NCBI GenBank assembly: GCA_964017235.1
Contig: OZ024927.1
Location: 55,743,293 to 55,807,292, forward strand
Direction of reading: 5' to 3'
Length of the DNA: 64,000 bases
Source: Sabellastarte sp. h YS-2021
Lineage: Eukaryota > Annelida > Polychaeta > Sabellida > Sabellidae
In this document: in pieces, positions 22,043 through 33,959 of the stretch
Position numbering within the stretch: position 1 is the first letter of the stretch
Layout: each line of letters opens with the position of its first letter
Made by a program: the position numbers and the translations under genes
The notes under the pieces: model-generated
The model's input: only the letters and a program-made list of their open reading frames with translations
Database searches by the model: none
Told to the model about the DNA's origin: nothing

Positions 22043-24102
22043 GTAGAGTACCTCCAGAAACTTTCCAATTTGTGACCTTCACCTCTAATGACAACAAAGA
22101 AGCAGAATACACATGTTTTTGTTATAAAAAACATGTTGAATAAAGTGCTTCAGTACTCTGGACTTTGATAAATAACGTATAACAAATGAAATATATCTGG
22201 ATACATCCTTTACATGGTGGATAGTGTAATATTGTGATTAGTTTTATTTCTTTGTCTTAGTCATTTTTGTTTGTTTACATCCAAATATAAACACACAGGT
22301 GATTAACCTTAGAATGGTCAAAGCTTCCCACTGGTATATGCGAACTCATGAGTGGTGCACACAGCAATAGTGGTTTAGACGACCACTTAGAATGGTTTGC
22401 CTCTACCATTGGTTACTACTCCCAGAAGCTGAAGATCATCAAGGATGTTGGTATATGACTTGAGCTTCTACATTTCAGTTTGGGGAATGTCAATGACTAT
22501 ACTGTTTGGGTTGTACTTGTGCTGTTGTGCTGGTCAAATAGTCTTTGAATCCTAATCTAATCCTGTAATCCTGTAACAATGAAGATACTATTGAGTATAA
22601 ATATACAATATATATAGATTACCCATTGTCCATTGTGGAAATTAATTTATATCACTTGACTTTTGTTCTATGGTGCCCTAACAACTGCATAAAAAATGAT
22701 GGGAAAACATAAGATAATTTATTATTTAATTAAAAATGATATTAAAGAGAAAGTTTAAATAATAACATGTCAAACGTGTGTTCCTATGTTAATTTCATGT
22801 TTACAACTGCCAAACAATGTTTTGTTTTTTTATGAACATTGCTATTGAAATGGACATGAAATCTTAACTTTCACATTATGATCATTAACACACTTCTAAC
22901 ATTCCATGTGGATTAACATTATAGATACTTTTTAAAAAGTATATTGGAGCACTTTGCAAACAACATAATGGTCAGCATCTTATCAACAATAATTAGCTAA
23001 ATGTTGAAATTAGGAGTTCAAAAACATTTTTTTTTGTATTAAAACAAAGTAGACATTCATAGTTAAATAAGTTTTGAAGTTATATAAATATTATCCTTAA
23101 AGTATTTGAAGGCATATTAATACAAGGAAATAAGTAGTAGTGTTACTTGCAGCAGTGTTCATAATCCTTTCCAATGATATAAATTACATTGCTGTACTTT
23201 AAATAATTTTCAAAATATTAGCACAAAAATGAGAGCCTATTTACCAATATGATCTTTGGTCTTTCCTAATTGTTAAGCAAAAGAAAAAATTCCATCATGC
23301 TAAGACAAAAATCTCTATATAAGTAAGTTTAAACAAGTTGAAATGAGGATGGCGTATGTAGAAGTGAGGGTGCAGAGATTGGCCAAGGCAGCAGAAATGG
23401 GATGTAAGTTGGAGGGGGAGGAGTTAGGAAGGAGTATGGTCTAGGGCTATATAGTAGAGTAGTGGTGATATGATTGTAACAACATTATATTTAATTTCTC
23501 AATGGTACTTGGAGGTGTAGCAAATCAGTGTTTAAAATATATACAAAAGATTAACATTCGTTGTAACTCTAAGCTGCTGTAACTGATAACCCATTCCATA
23601 CATGCTATATGTTGCTGGTATTTAGAGAGAATATCAGTTTACGTTATTATGTTTAAGATAGAAATATGGTAAGTGTATCATTTTAAAGGTGGATTCTGTA
23701 GGTCTTATTACATTATATTTGAAAAAATTCTATCTTTCCAATGAAGAGCATTTGGTTTGATAGATACAGTACAAAATAATAACGTACAGTGCAGGTTATT
23801 CTTCTCTACCTTAACTATTATCAGACTGATTTTATTCGTAATTTCTTGACCCAATGGGCGATATTATGAATTTTTAAGGTGATGAGCATTTCAACATTTT
23901 ATTATTTTTGTGCTTTATTTTTCTGTTATGTATAGCATACATGGGCCCATAATGTACATGGTTTTCATTACATGGTATAAATTATGCTTTAGTATAAGTA
24001 TTGATAATTCTGACATTTCTCGTACAATGACCCTACTAGCCATGGATCAAGTGAAATCTTCCGTCGGTTTGCCGAGCGGCGCCTCTATCTTCACTTGTCC
24101 CC
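22043..24102. other. AT-rich tract, no supported gene
   Basis: No conserved motif, RNA gene or strong repeat was seen. A GC-richer patch at 24045-24100 has an inverted pair (ATCAAGTGAAATC / TATCTTCACTTGTC) around CCGAGCGGCGCC. Confidence 0.4.
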
Positions 24103-24104
24103 TA

Positions 24105-24331
24105 CTGCTTCCCTGCATAAGTTGGCCGCGGGTCGTAAGTTGGCCACCACTCATTTAAATGTATCAAACAGACAAATGTGTGGTTGCACAGGTTTTAAAA
24201 GTGGTGGTTATAATAAATCTTATTATAATAGACCATTCAAGAATGATACAGGCCTTTAGAATTATAGAAATTTCAAAATATGATGATGGTGGCCAACTTA
24301 CGACCTGCGGCCAACTTATGCAGGGAAGCAG
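24105..24331. mobile_element. 227-bp TA-flanked MITE with ~47-bp TIRs
   Basis: Both ends read CTGCTTCCCTGCATAAGTTG then GCCGC-GGTCGTAAGTTGGCCACC, with almost no mismatches, flanked by TA at 24103-24104 and 24332-24333. This is consistent with the Tc1/mariner superfamily. The near-identical arms suggest recent activity. No coding sequence. Confidence 0.8.
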
Positions 24332-24347
24332 TAGCCATACAGTAACG

Positions 24348-25080
24348 GGTGGTCACAAAGATAAACGGTCGTACAGTAGAGATAAACGGTCTTCAAATAT
24401 TTCAGATCTAAGTTGTATATAAATAACAAAATCACACAAACTAAATAACAAAATAAATTTAAACAATGCTTATCATGACATTTGGTTGTTTTATATTATT
24501 GTTAAATCCTTTACTGTAGACTGAGTTTCTGTCCCGTCGCCAATTGCTATTGATATACTGATGGACACAATGGCGAGGGACAGAGCTCCCATGTACTTGT
24601 TTTCTGTGTAAATCTTGAAGTACATATTCTGTTCTAGTGACCAATTTTTCTTGTTCCTTTGAATTAGTTGTAGGTGAAAAAATTATAATATAAATATATT
24701 TAGAAAACATTTCAGACATTACTATAACACATTTATGGCAGCAGAAAAGGTTGGTGAAGTTAGTTTACATTTCATAAATATGTAGAAATTTATTCATGGC
24801 AGCTGGATAGGCATTAAGTATTAGTGAACGGCACATATATGTACCTCAAAGAATGCAAATAACACTTTATATTTGTTCCAATATGTGTACAAATATGCCG
24901 TTCAAATTTACACAGAAAACACGTACATGTGAACTCTGTCCCTCGCCATTGTGTCCATCAGTATTTCAATAGCAATTGGCGATGGGACAGAAACTCGGTC
25001 TACCTTTACTGTAACCGTTTTTTGGTGTGATCATTTCTGAAGACCGTTTATCTCTATGACCGTTTATCTCAGTGACCACC
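24348..25080. mobile_element. 733-bp element with layered inverted repeats
   Basis: The outer ends are GGTGGTCAC and GTGACCACC. Inside each end GAGATAAACGGTC or a close variant occurs twice, followed by CTTCA. An inner inverted pair of about 80 bp lies at about 24520-24598 and 24925-25005 (TTTCTGTCCC-TCGCCAATTGC / GCAATTGGCGA-GGGACAGAAA), covering CACAATGGCGAGGGACAGAG. No frame worth calling and no clear target-site duplication. Confidence 0.7.
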
Positions 25081-25507
25081 GAACTTCAGGAATGGCTCAG
25101 TACCACAGTCCAAATATAAAAAAAAGCTCTCATAGTTAAGATTTTCAGAACTACCCCTAGACTTTACACCAGATTGGATTTAAATACTACCCCTGTGTAA
25201 TTGTGGTGGCTTATTATCACTAACGCCCATGCTTTGATTAATATTTTGAATTAAATTATATTAACATCTTTATACAAATTATAGTTTTCGGTCTTGATGA
25301 TTCGCGAGTTTTAACTTTTTGTTTACAGGGTTGTTTTTTTTTCACCTCTAAATATTCTATTTTGTGGCATTTCAAAACTTTTATAAAACTGTAGTTAATC
25401 ATTTAAGCTTGGTCATGACTGTGTAACCGCCAACGGTTACAGAAACATATGCTTTGTGTGACCGATCTTGGTAGAATATGTATATTCCATGTAATCACCA
25501 GACAATC
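25081..25507. other. No recognisable feature
   Basis: AT-rich. Nothing recognised. Confidence 0.45.
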
Positions 25508-25517
25508 AACCGACAAT

Positions 25518-25909
25518 AGTGGGTAAATTGTTTATCGATATTGCCGATATTTATTGTTTTGTAACTGGACTCCCGATATCGAGATCTAAACACGTATTTC
25601 AATATCGCCATTTTAAGTAAAACTGTAAACTTACACTGTTAATACTCGAAATAAAACAAAAATCTGAAGACATTGTACACTTTTATCTCACATTTTTGAA
25701 GTTTTCAATGCGTTTTTGATGAAAACTGCATTGTTTTGTTTTGATTCATTTCGCTTCCTGTTAGCGGTTCGGGAAACACTAAAATAAAACTTTTCAGTTT
25801 CCCGAATTCGGACTATTTGGTAGACAATATGAACCCCCCGATATCGCCCGATATTGAAATATTTTTACATTCAATATCGATACCCACAAAGCCAAATGAT
25901 TTACCCCCT
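25518..25909. mobile_element. 392-bp MITE with GGGTAAAT ends and 10-bp target duplication
   Basis: Left end AGTGGGTAAATTG; right end, inverted, AGGGGGTAAATCA. Both are followed inward by TATCGATATTG-type words. The host sequence AACCGACAAT is duplicated at 25508-25517 and 25910-25919. A 9-10-bp duplication would suit a MULE-type transposase; an 8-bp one would suit hAT or P. A partial second copy lies at 63085-63262. Confidence 0.8.
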
Positions 25910-26067
25910 AACCGACAATCATCTGAGAGACTGAAAACTGCTAGAAGGCAATCAAAATAGTTTACAATTTGTTTATTTAACAAAATTCCTTCCATAAAGT
26001 CATACAAACACAAGTTAATTTTGCAAGTTCATACAGCCAATGCCTGAGGAAGATAACTGAACTTTTA

Positions 26068-27860
26068 TTTCTGCATCCATAATTGTATTTTATCCACAAC
26101 TTGGTTCATTTGAAGTTTCACTTTCGTGGTCTTGAGTTTGAATCTTTCCTTAAGGCTAGAGCGAGGGGAAAAGTATATCTTCAACTTGGAGAAGAAAGAA
26201 TCAACCCTATTTGTTGTATCATTACTGAGATGTACAGATTTCAGGCCCCTTACGCATTCAGCTTTTATCCCATGCCAGTTGTTTTTAAAGTACTTCTGGA
26301 GCCTCGACGGCACAGCTCTACAGAATTCTGCATACTTGGCATTGTAGTCTTCGTCATCATTTGAGTATGCTAGCTTCTCAAGTAGTTTCAGGGACTGCTT
26401 CCTTTCTGATGACTTGATTTGGAGTTTTTCCAATGTTACTTCCCGACTAAAGGTACACAGGGTGTGGTACAAGCAAATTTGAAGTTGTACCTGAGGGAAA
26501 TTTAATTTGAAAACGAGTCTCTCAGTCATATCTTCATCTGTGATGACTGTGTTTATACCAGTCCAATTGGGGTTTCTGTCCTTGAATCTCTTAAGCATAT
26601 CTGCTAATGTATTTTTGTCCTTGTTCACAACAAAAAAAGCACAACTTAGGTGGCTCTCCCCATGCCCATTAACTGAGAGTATGGCATACAATGTCATGTT
26701 CAGATTATTTATCTTATATGTAGGGCTGTGACGGGTGCTGAAAAACAGCATCGAGTACTCGCCCTCTGACAACCGGCCCAAATTTGAGTAACCGCGAGAT
26801 TTAGTACCTACCATGAGAAGTCTTCTGTAAACAAATAGTCTGTTCCGGAAACGAAACTTTCGAAGAAAAGCGTCTTCTATTTGACCATATATTATAGAAT
26901 ATGGAGTAAATTGTATGTTTTCAAGTGAAAATAACAACTTTAATTGATATTATGTGACAGAAATGCTGAAATGCAGCATATTTTACACAAGCGTTTGATT
27001 ATGTGGGCGATAATACAATACCTTGCGAGTAACCGAGCTTTTAAAATGGACTCCAGTACAAGCCAAGACCGCCTCGTACACCGAGGCTCGAGTACTCATT
27101 CGCAGCCCTACTTATATGTAGAGTCTGCCAAAACTACTTCTGGAAATAGACTGAAAATAGATTTCATCTCACTATCCTAGATGTACAGTCCACAGAGCAT
27201 GTTCTTCGTATCCACTATGAAATCACAATCAATGGGAGGGTACTCCTCCTTTAACCAATCTGCTATGTTCTGTACCTCCGATCTTGTCCCACTACTGCTG
27301 GAACTATATCTTGACTCTTGTAGGGATGTTGTGGAGATCTCTCGTGAGGATGTTTTCCCCTGTCTTCTGCTTGTATGTCTGTTATGCTAACTTCCTATTG
27401 ACACTAAGTTGAAGGTGAGAGGCGATTTCTTTTTCTGTGGTTTCATCCACCTTCCTCACTTTTGGATGGCATTGAAGTTCCATTTCAGTCACCTCATGAT
27501 TATGTTGGTTGTTAAACTGCATAATCTCAAGCGCCTGGCCATCTCTGGTTGCCTTGAGTCTTAGTACAAATTGGCAACCTATTTTCCCAGTTGTCTGATT
27601 GGGTCTATCACCTGTGCACCTTGACTGGTAGGCCTTTTCCCTATGGCAGCAGGAGTACTTCAATTGGTTGTAGACTATCCCTTCATTGAAAGTCTTGTCA
27701 GGACATCTGGCTGCAGAGGCTGAAATCTTTCTGCAATCAGACTTCTGAAATCTTTCTGCACTCAGACTTTGTGAGCTTCATAAAGTTGCTAGCCTCAAAG
27801 TGTGTCACTTCCTTCTCTAAAGTACAATAATCACTAAAGAGTTTACCAACAGAAAAACTG
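26068..27860 (-). pseudogene. Dead MULE/ZSWIM1-3-like transposase-derived gene
   Basis: Minus strand. The N-terminal part (about 27860-27400) has a FAR1/ZSWIM-like zinc module: CCHREKAYQSRC, GCQFVLRL, NQHNHEV. The middle (about 27390-27120) includes LFPEVVLADSTYK with the first catalytic-type Asp. After an inserted MITE the frame resumes at INNLNMTLYAIL, then TVITDEDMTE (second Asp) and QLQICLYHTLC (the C-x2-H mark of MULE transposases), ending at 26068. In-frame stops (TAA near 27388, TAG near 27178, one near 27730) and a frame change show it is not functional. No SWIM zinc finger follows the stop. It is either a MULE transposon copy or a ZSWIM-like domesticated relative. A 24-bp duplication at about 27721-27770 disturbs the N-terminus. 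Confidence 0.8.
26721..27110. mobile_element. 390-bp hAT-type MITE inside the MULE-like pseudogene
   Basis: Ends TAGGGCTGTGA and, inverted, TAGGGCTGCGA. The host word CTTATATG is duplicated exactly at 26713-26720 and 27111-27118. An 8-bp duplication with a TAGGG end is diagnostic of hAT elements. Subterminal inverted GAGTACTCG words lie at both ends. Removing the element and one duplication copy leaves the host frame continuous across the site (ADSTYK to INNL). The apparent N-terminus of the minus-strand frame here is therefore MITE sequence. Confidence 0.92.
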
Positions 27861-28378
27861 ATATCCCATTCTAAATGTGTAGTTGATTATTTGTTTGCAG
27901 TATGTAACTGAGAGAAATAGAATGAGTTGCCATTGCACTTGGAGGGATATTTATGGTATTATACACATCCTGAATTCAGGTGTCATAAACATGTTGGCAA
28001 TAATTTGATTAAAACACTCAAGTTAAACACAGTTGGCAAGTATGGCTAGGTATGAATTGCATTTTGTGAGTGACAACCGTAATCTCAATCTTCAAATGAC
28101 AGTAGATATGTATGATAGTCGTCGGAATAGAAGACGGTATCTGGAAGCAATATACTGTGAAACTGCCATTGTTGGTAGCCAAGTCACTTCGTTTAATCTT
28201 TTACACAGGGAAAGTAGATGCTCTTATATCCAAGAAAAAGGGCACAACTCAAATTAACAAGACACTCAAATCAAGGATACTTGACTATATTATTTTCTTC
28301 TATTACCAAATTGTCAAATGACATGCACTACAGTAAATACTTTGAGTATATTGTGAAACATTTATCAGAAAGTGTTAT
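27861..28378. other. No recognisable gene
   Basis: Short plus-strand frames (70-86 codons) overlap each other and carry no domain signature. Confidence 0.45.
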
Positions 28379-28559
28379 TATCTCCCGCCCGGCTCGCCGG
28401 AGGGAGATTATAATTTGCACCATGTGCGTGTGTACGTGCGTGCGTGCGTGCATGCGTGTGTCACGCAGTTTTCTCTGAAACTACTACAGTTACACATTTT
28501 TGGTAAATCACAAGTCCTAATGAATTTTTTTGCTCTTCAATATTTTTGGGGTTTGGTGA

Positions 28560-30060
28560 ACTTTGGCCTACTTTTGAGTGAGTAATAGCTATTTTAGCTA
28601 ATATAATTATATGGCTTATAACTCTGAAACTATTGCATTTACAGTATTTTGTTCTGATATGTTGTTCAGCTACTTTCTCCACAGCTACAACATGGTCAGT
28701 AGTTTGGAAGTGTATCTCCATAGCTAAGTGAGTAATAGCTACTTTGTCAATTTTTAATTATAACCATAATGAGTAAATGGCTTATATCTTCATAAGTATT
28801 GCAGCTACACAATTTTGTTCCAATATGTTGTTCAGCTACTTTCTCCACAGCTACAACATGGTCAGTAGTTTGCAAGTGTATCTCCATAGCTAAGTGAGTA
28901 ATAGCTACTTTTTCAATTTTTAATGATAACCATAATGAGTAAATGGCTTATATCTTCAAAAGTATTGCAGCTACACAATTTTGTTCCAATATGTTGTTCG
29001 GCTACTTTCTCCTCTGCTACAACATGGTCATTAGTTTGGAAGTGTATCTCCGTAGCTAAGTGAGTAATAGCTACGTTTTCAGTTTTTAAATGATAACCAT
29101 AATGAGTAAATGGCTTATATCTTCAAAAGTATTGCAGCTACACAATTTTGTTCCAATATGTTGTTCAGCTACTTTCTCCACTGCTACAACATGGCCAGTG
29201 GTTTGGAAGTGTATCTCTATAGCTAAGTGAGTAATAGCTACTTTTTCAATTTTTAATGATAACCATAATGAGTAAATTGCTTATATCTTCAAAAGTATTG
29301 CAGCTACACAATTTCTCTCAAATATGTTGTTCATGTACTTTTTTGTGAACTGTAACATATTTAAGTTTCACAACTGTTGCTCAATGTACAAGTGAGTAAT
29401 GGCTACTTTATTGCTACTTTTAGTGAAAATGTGAAAAATCAGAAATATCTCTCAAACTGTAAGATATAGAGCAATTTCGAGCAAATTTTTGACCCACAGG
29501 GTAGTACTAGAGTATCCTATTGCTAAGGGGGAAAAAGTTTGGTGAATTTTGGCCTACTTTTGAGTGAGTAATAGCGCTTTTACCTAATATAATTATATGA
29601 CTTATAACTGTCAATGAGTAAATGGCTTATATCTTCAAAAGTATTGCAGCTACACAATTTTGTTCCAATATGATGTTCAGCTACTTTCTCCACAGCTACA
29701 ACATGGTCAGTAATTTGGAAGTGTATCTCCATAGCTAAGTGAGTAATAGCTACTTTTTCAATTTTTAATGATAACCATAATGAGTAAATGGCTTATATCT
29801 TCAAAAGTGTTGCAGCTACACAATTTCTCTCAAATATGTTGTTCATGTACTTTTTTGTGAACTGTAACATATTTAAGTTTCACAACTGTTGCTCAATGTA
29901 CAAGTGAGTAATGGCTACTTTATTGCTACTTTTAGTGAAAATGTGAAAAATCAGAAATATCTCTCAAACTGTAAGAGATAGAGAAATTTCGAGCAAATTT
30001 TTGAACCACAGGGTAGTACTAGAGTATCCTATGCTAAGGGGAAAATGGTTTGGTGAACTT
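28560..30060 (+). repeat. ~168-bp tandem array (family B, first array)
   Basis: GAGTAAATGGCTTATATCTT recurs near 28769, 28937 and 29104 and again after 29600. Units include TAAGTGAGTAATAGCTAC and CCACAGCTACAACATGG. The second half is a mixed block duplicated at about 29310-29560 and 29830-30060. Confidence 0.85.
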
Positions 30061-30061
30061 T

Positions 30062-33000
30062 GGCCTACTTACTCACCTCCTCAAAATGAGTAAATGCGAA
30101 TTATCTCTAAAAGTATTGCAGGTAGCCAATTTTTCTGAAATAACTCATTCACCTACTTTTGGGAGAGCTTTCACTTGGTTAAATTTCAGACGCGTAGCTA
30201 GTTACTCACCTACTCAAAATGAGTAAATGCTAATTATGTCTAAAAGTATTGCAGATAGCCAATTTTTCTCAAATAACTCATTCATATACTTTTGGAAGAG
30301 CTTTCACTTGGTGAGGTTTCAGACCCCTAGCTAATTTCTCACCTACTCAAAATGAGTAAATGCGAATTATCTCTAAAAGTATAGAAGATAGCCAATTTTT
30401 CTCAAATAACTCATTCACCTACTTTTGCGAGAGCTTTCACTTGGTGAAGTGTCGGACCTGTAGCTAATTTCTCACCTACTCAAAATGAGTAAATGCTAAA
30501 TATCTCTAAAAGTATTGCAGATAGCCAATTTTTCTCAAATAACTCATTCATTTACTTTTGGAAGAGCTTTCACATGGTGAAGTTTCAGACCCATAGCTAA
30601 TTACTCGCCTACTCAAAATGAGTAAATGCGAATTATCTCTAAAAGTATTGCAGATAGCCAATTTTTCTCAAATAACTCATTCATCTACTTTTGGAAGAGC
30701 TTTCACATGGTGAAGTTTCAGACCCATAGCTAATTACTCACCTACTCAAAATGAGTAAATGCGAATTATCTCTAAAAGTATTGCAGATAGCCAATTTTTC
30801 TCAAATAACTCATTCATCTACTTTTGGGAGAGCTTTCACTTGGTGAAGTTTCAGACCCGTAGCTAATTACTCACCTACTCAAAATGAGTAAATGCTAATT
30901 ATCTCTAAAAGTATTGCAGATAGCCAATTTTTCTCAAATAACTCATTCATCTACTTTTGGGAGAGCTTTCACTTGGTGAAGTTTCAGACCCGTAGGTAAT
31001 TACTCACCTACTCAAAATGAGTAAATGCGAATTATCTCGAAAAGTATTGCAGATAGCCAATTTTTCTCAAATAACTCATTCATCTACTTTTGGAAGAGCT
31101 TTCACATGGTGAAGTGTCAGACCCATAGCTAATTACTCGCCTACTCAAAATGAGTAAATGCGAATTATCTCTAAAAGTATTGCAGATAGCCAATTTTTCT
31201 CAAATAACTCATTCATCTACTTTTGGAAGAGCTTTCACATGGTGAAGTTTCAGACCCATAGCTAATTACTCACCTACTCAAAATGAGTAAATGCGAATTA
31301 TCTCTAAAAGTATTGCAGATAGCCAATTTTTCTCAAATAACTCATTCACCTACTTTTGGAAGAGCTTTCACTTGGTGAAGTTTCAGACCCGTAGCTAATT
31401 ACTCACCTACTCAAAATGAGTAAATGCTAATTATCTGTAAAAGTATTGCAGATAGCCAATTTTTCTCAAATAACTCATTCATCTACTTTTGGGAGAGCTT
31501 TCACTTGGTGAAGTGTCAGACCCGTAGCTAATTTCTCACCTACTCAAAATGAGTAAATGCTAAATATCTCTAAAAGCATTGCAGATAGCCAATTTTTCTC
31601 AAATAACTCATTCATTTACTTGTGGAAGAGCTTTCACATGGTGAAGTTTCAGACCCATAGCTAATTACTCGCCTACTCAAAATGAGTAAATCCGAATTAT
31701 CTCTAAAAGTATTGCAGATAGCCAATTTTTCTCAAATAACTCATTCATCTACTTTTGGAAGAGCTTTCACATGGTGAAGTTTCAGACCCATAGCTAATTA
31801 CTCACCTACTCACAATGAGTAAATGCGAATTCTCTCTAAAAGTATTGCAGATAGCCAATTTTTCTCAAATAACTCATTCATCTACTTTTGGAAGAGCTTT
31901 CACTTGGTGAAGTTTCAGACCCGTAGCCAATTACTCACCTACTCAAAATGAGTAAATGCTAATTATCTCTAAAAGTATTGCAGATAGCCAATTTTTCTCA
32001 AATAACTCATTCATCTACTTTTGGGAGAGCTTTCACTTGGTGAAGTTTCAGACCCGTAGGTAATTACTCACCTACTCAAAATGAGTAAATGCGAATTATC
32101 TCTAAAAGAATTGCAAATACCCAATTTTTCTCAAATAAGTCATTCATCTACTTTTGGGAGAGCTTTCACTTGGTGAAGTTTCACGTCCGTAGCTAATTAC
32201 TCACCTACTCAAAATGAGTAAATGCAAATTATCTCTAAAAGTATTGCAGATAGCCAATTTTTCTCAAATAACTCATTCATCTACTTTTGGAAGAGCTTTC
32301 ACATGGTGAAGTTTCAGACCCATAGCTAATTTCTCACCTACTCAAAATAAGTAAATGCGAATTATCTCTAAAAGTTAGGAGAAGCCAATTTTTCTCAAAT
32401 AACTCATTCATCTACTTTTGGGAGAGCTTTCACTTGGTGAAGTTTCAGACCTGTAGCTAATTTCTCACCCGCTCAAAATGAGTAAATACTAATTATCTCT
32501 AAAAGTATTGCAGATAGCCAATTTTTCTCAAATAACTCATTCATCTACTTTTGGAAGAGCTTTCACATTGTGAAGTTTCAGACCCGTAGCTACTTACTCG
32601 CCTACTCAAAATGAGTAAATGCGAATTCTCTCTAAAAGTATTGCAGATAGCCAATTTTTCTCAAATAACTCATTCATCTACTTTTGGAAGAGCTTTCACA
32701 TGGCAAAGTTTCAGACCCATAGGTAATAACTCACCTACTCAAAATGAGTAACTGCGAATTATCTCTAAGAGTATTGCATATAGCCAATTTTTCTCAAATA
32801 ACTCATTCACCTACTTTTGGGAGAGCTTTCACATGGTGAAGTTTCAGACCTGTAGCTAATTACTCACATACTCAAAATGAGTAACTGCGAATTATTTCTA
32901 AAAGTATTGCAGATAGCCAATTTTTCTCAAATAACTCATTCATGTACTTTTAGGAGAGCTTTCACTTGGTGAAGTTTCAGACCTGTAGCTAATTACTCAC

Positions 33001-33640
33001 CTACTCAAAATGAGTAAATGCGAATTATCTCTGAAAGTATTGCAGATAGTCAATTTTTCTGAAATAACTCATTCATCTACTTTTGGAAGAGCTGTCACAT
33101 GGTGAAGTTTCAGACCCATAGCTAATTACTCACCTACTCAAAATGAGTAAATGAGAATTATCTCTAAAAGTATTGCAGATAGCCAATTTTTCTCAAATAA
33201 CTCATTCATCTACTTTTGAAAGAGCTTTCACATGGTGAAGTTTCAGACCCGTAGGTAATTACTCACCTACTCAAAATGAGTAAATGCTAATTATCTCTAA
33301 AAGTATTGTGGGTACCCAATTTTTATCAAATAACTCATTCATCTACTTTTGGAAGAGCTTTCACATGGTGAAGTTCCAAACCTGTAGGTAATTACTCACC
33401 TACTCAAAATGAGTAAATGCGAATTATCTCTAAAAGTATTGCAGATAGCCAGTATTTTTCAAATAACTCATTTCACCTATATTTTGGGAGAACTTTTAAT
33501 TAGTGAATTTTCAGATCCATATCTAATTACTCACCTACTCAAAATGAGTAATTGCCTATTATCACTAAAAGTATTGCAGATAGCCAGTATTTCTCAAATA
33601 ACTCATTCACCTACATTTTGGAGATATTTCACATGCTAAA
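30062..33640 (+). repeat. ~135-bp satellite, about 26 units, higher-order
   Basis: Each unit has CTACTCAAAATGAGTAAATG, GATAGCCAATTTTTCTCAA and AGAGCTTTCAC-TGGTGAAG. Variant positions (GCGAATTAT versus GCTAATTAT, ACATGG versus ACTTGG, CCCATAG versus CCCGTAG) recur in sets of about four, and a rarer GCTAAATAT unit recurs eight units apart (30495 and 31559). Reading frames in it are incidental. Confidence 0.9.
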
Positions 33641-33959
33641 GTTTTTTTATGAATTATTAAAATAATTTTTAATGCATTAAAATTAATGAAATCATGCACT
33701 AAATCGATTATAACTTGAAAAGTATTGTATTTAGAGCATTTTGTTAAAATATGTTATTCACCTACTTTTTCCCACAGCAACAACATGGTGAGTAACTTGG
33801 GTGTCTATCTCAATAGATAAGTGAGTAATAGCTACTTTTGGATTTTTCACTAACTTCTATCATGAGTGAAATCACTTGTAACTTGAAAACTATTGCATTT
33901 ACACCTTCAGGTTAGTACAAAAGTGTCCTATGCAAAGGGGAAAGATTTCAATTTTCGCC

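Noticed and set aside
21763-22143. 126-codon plus-strand frame
   Set aside because: It runs through the SINE at 21799-22031.
26083-26364. 93-codon plus-strand frame
   Set aside because: Antisense of the MULE-like pseudogene, which has the real family motifs on the minus strand.
28461-33640. CRISPR-like regular repeats
   Set aside because: Units are continuous satellites of about 135-168 bp with no unique spacers, in animal DNA.
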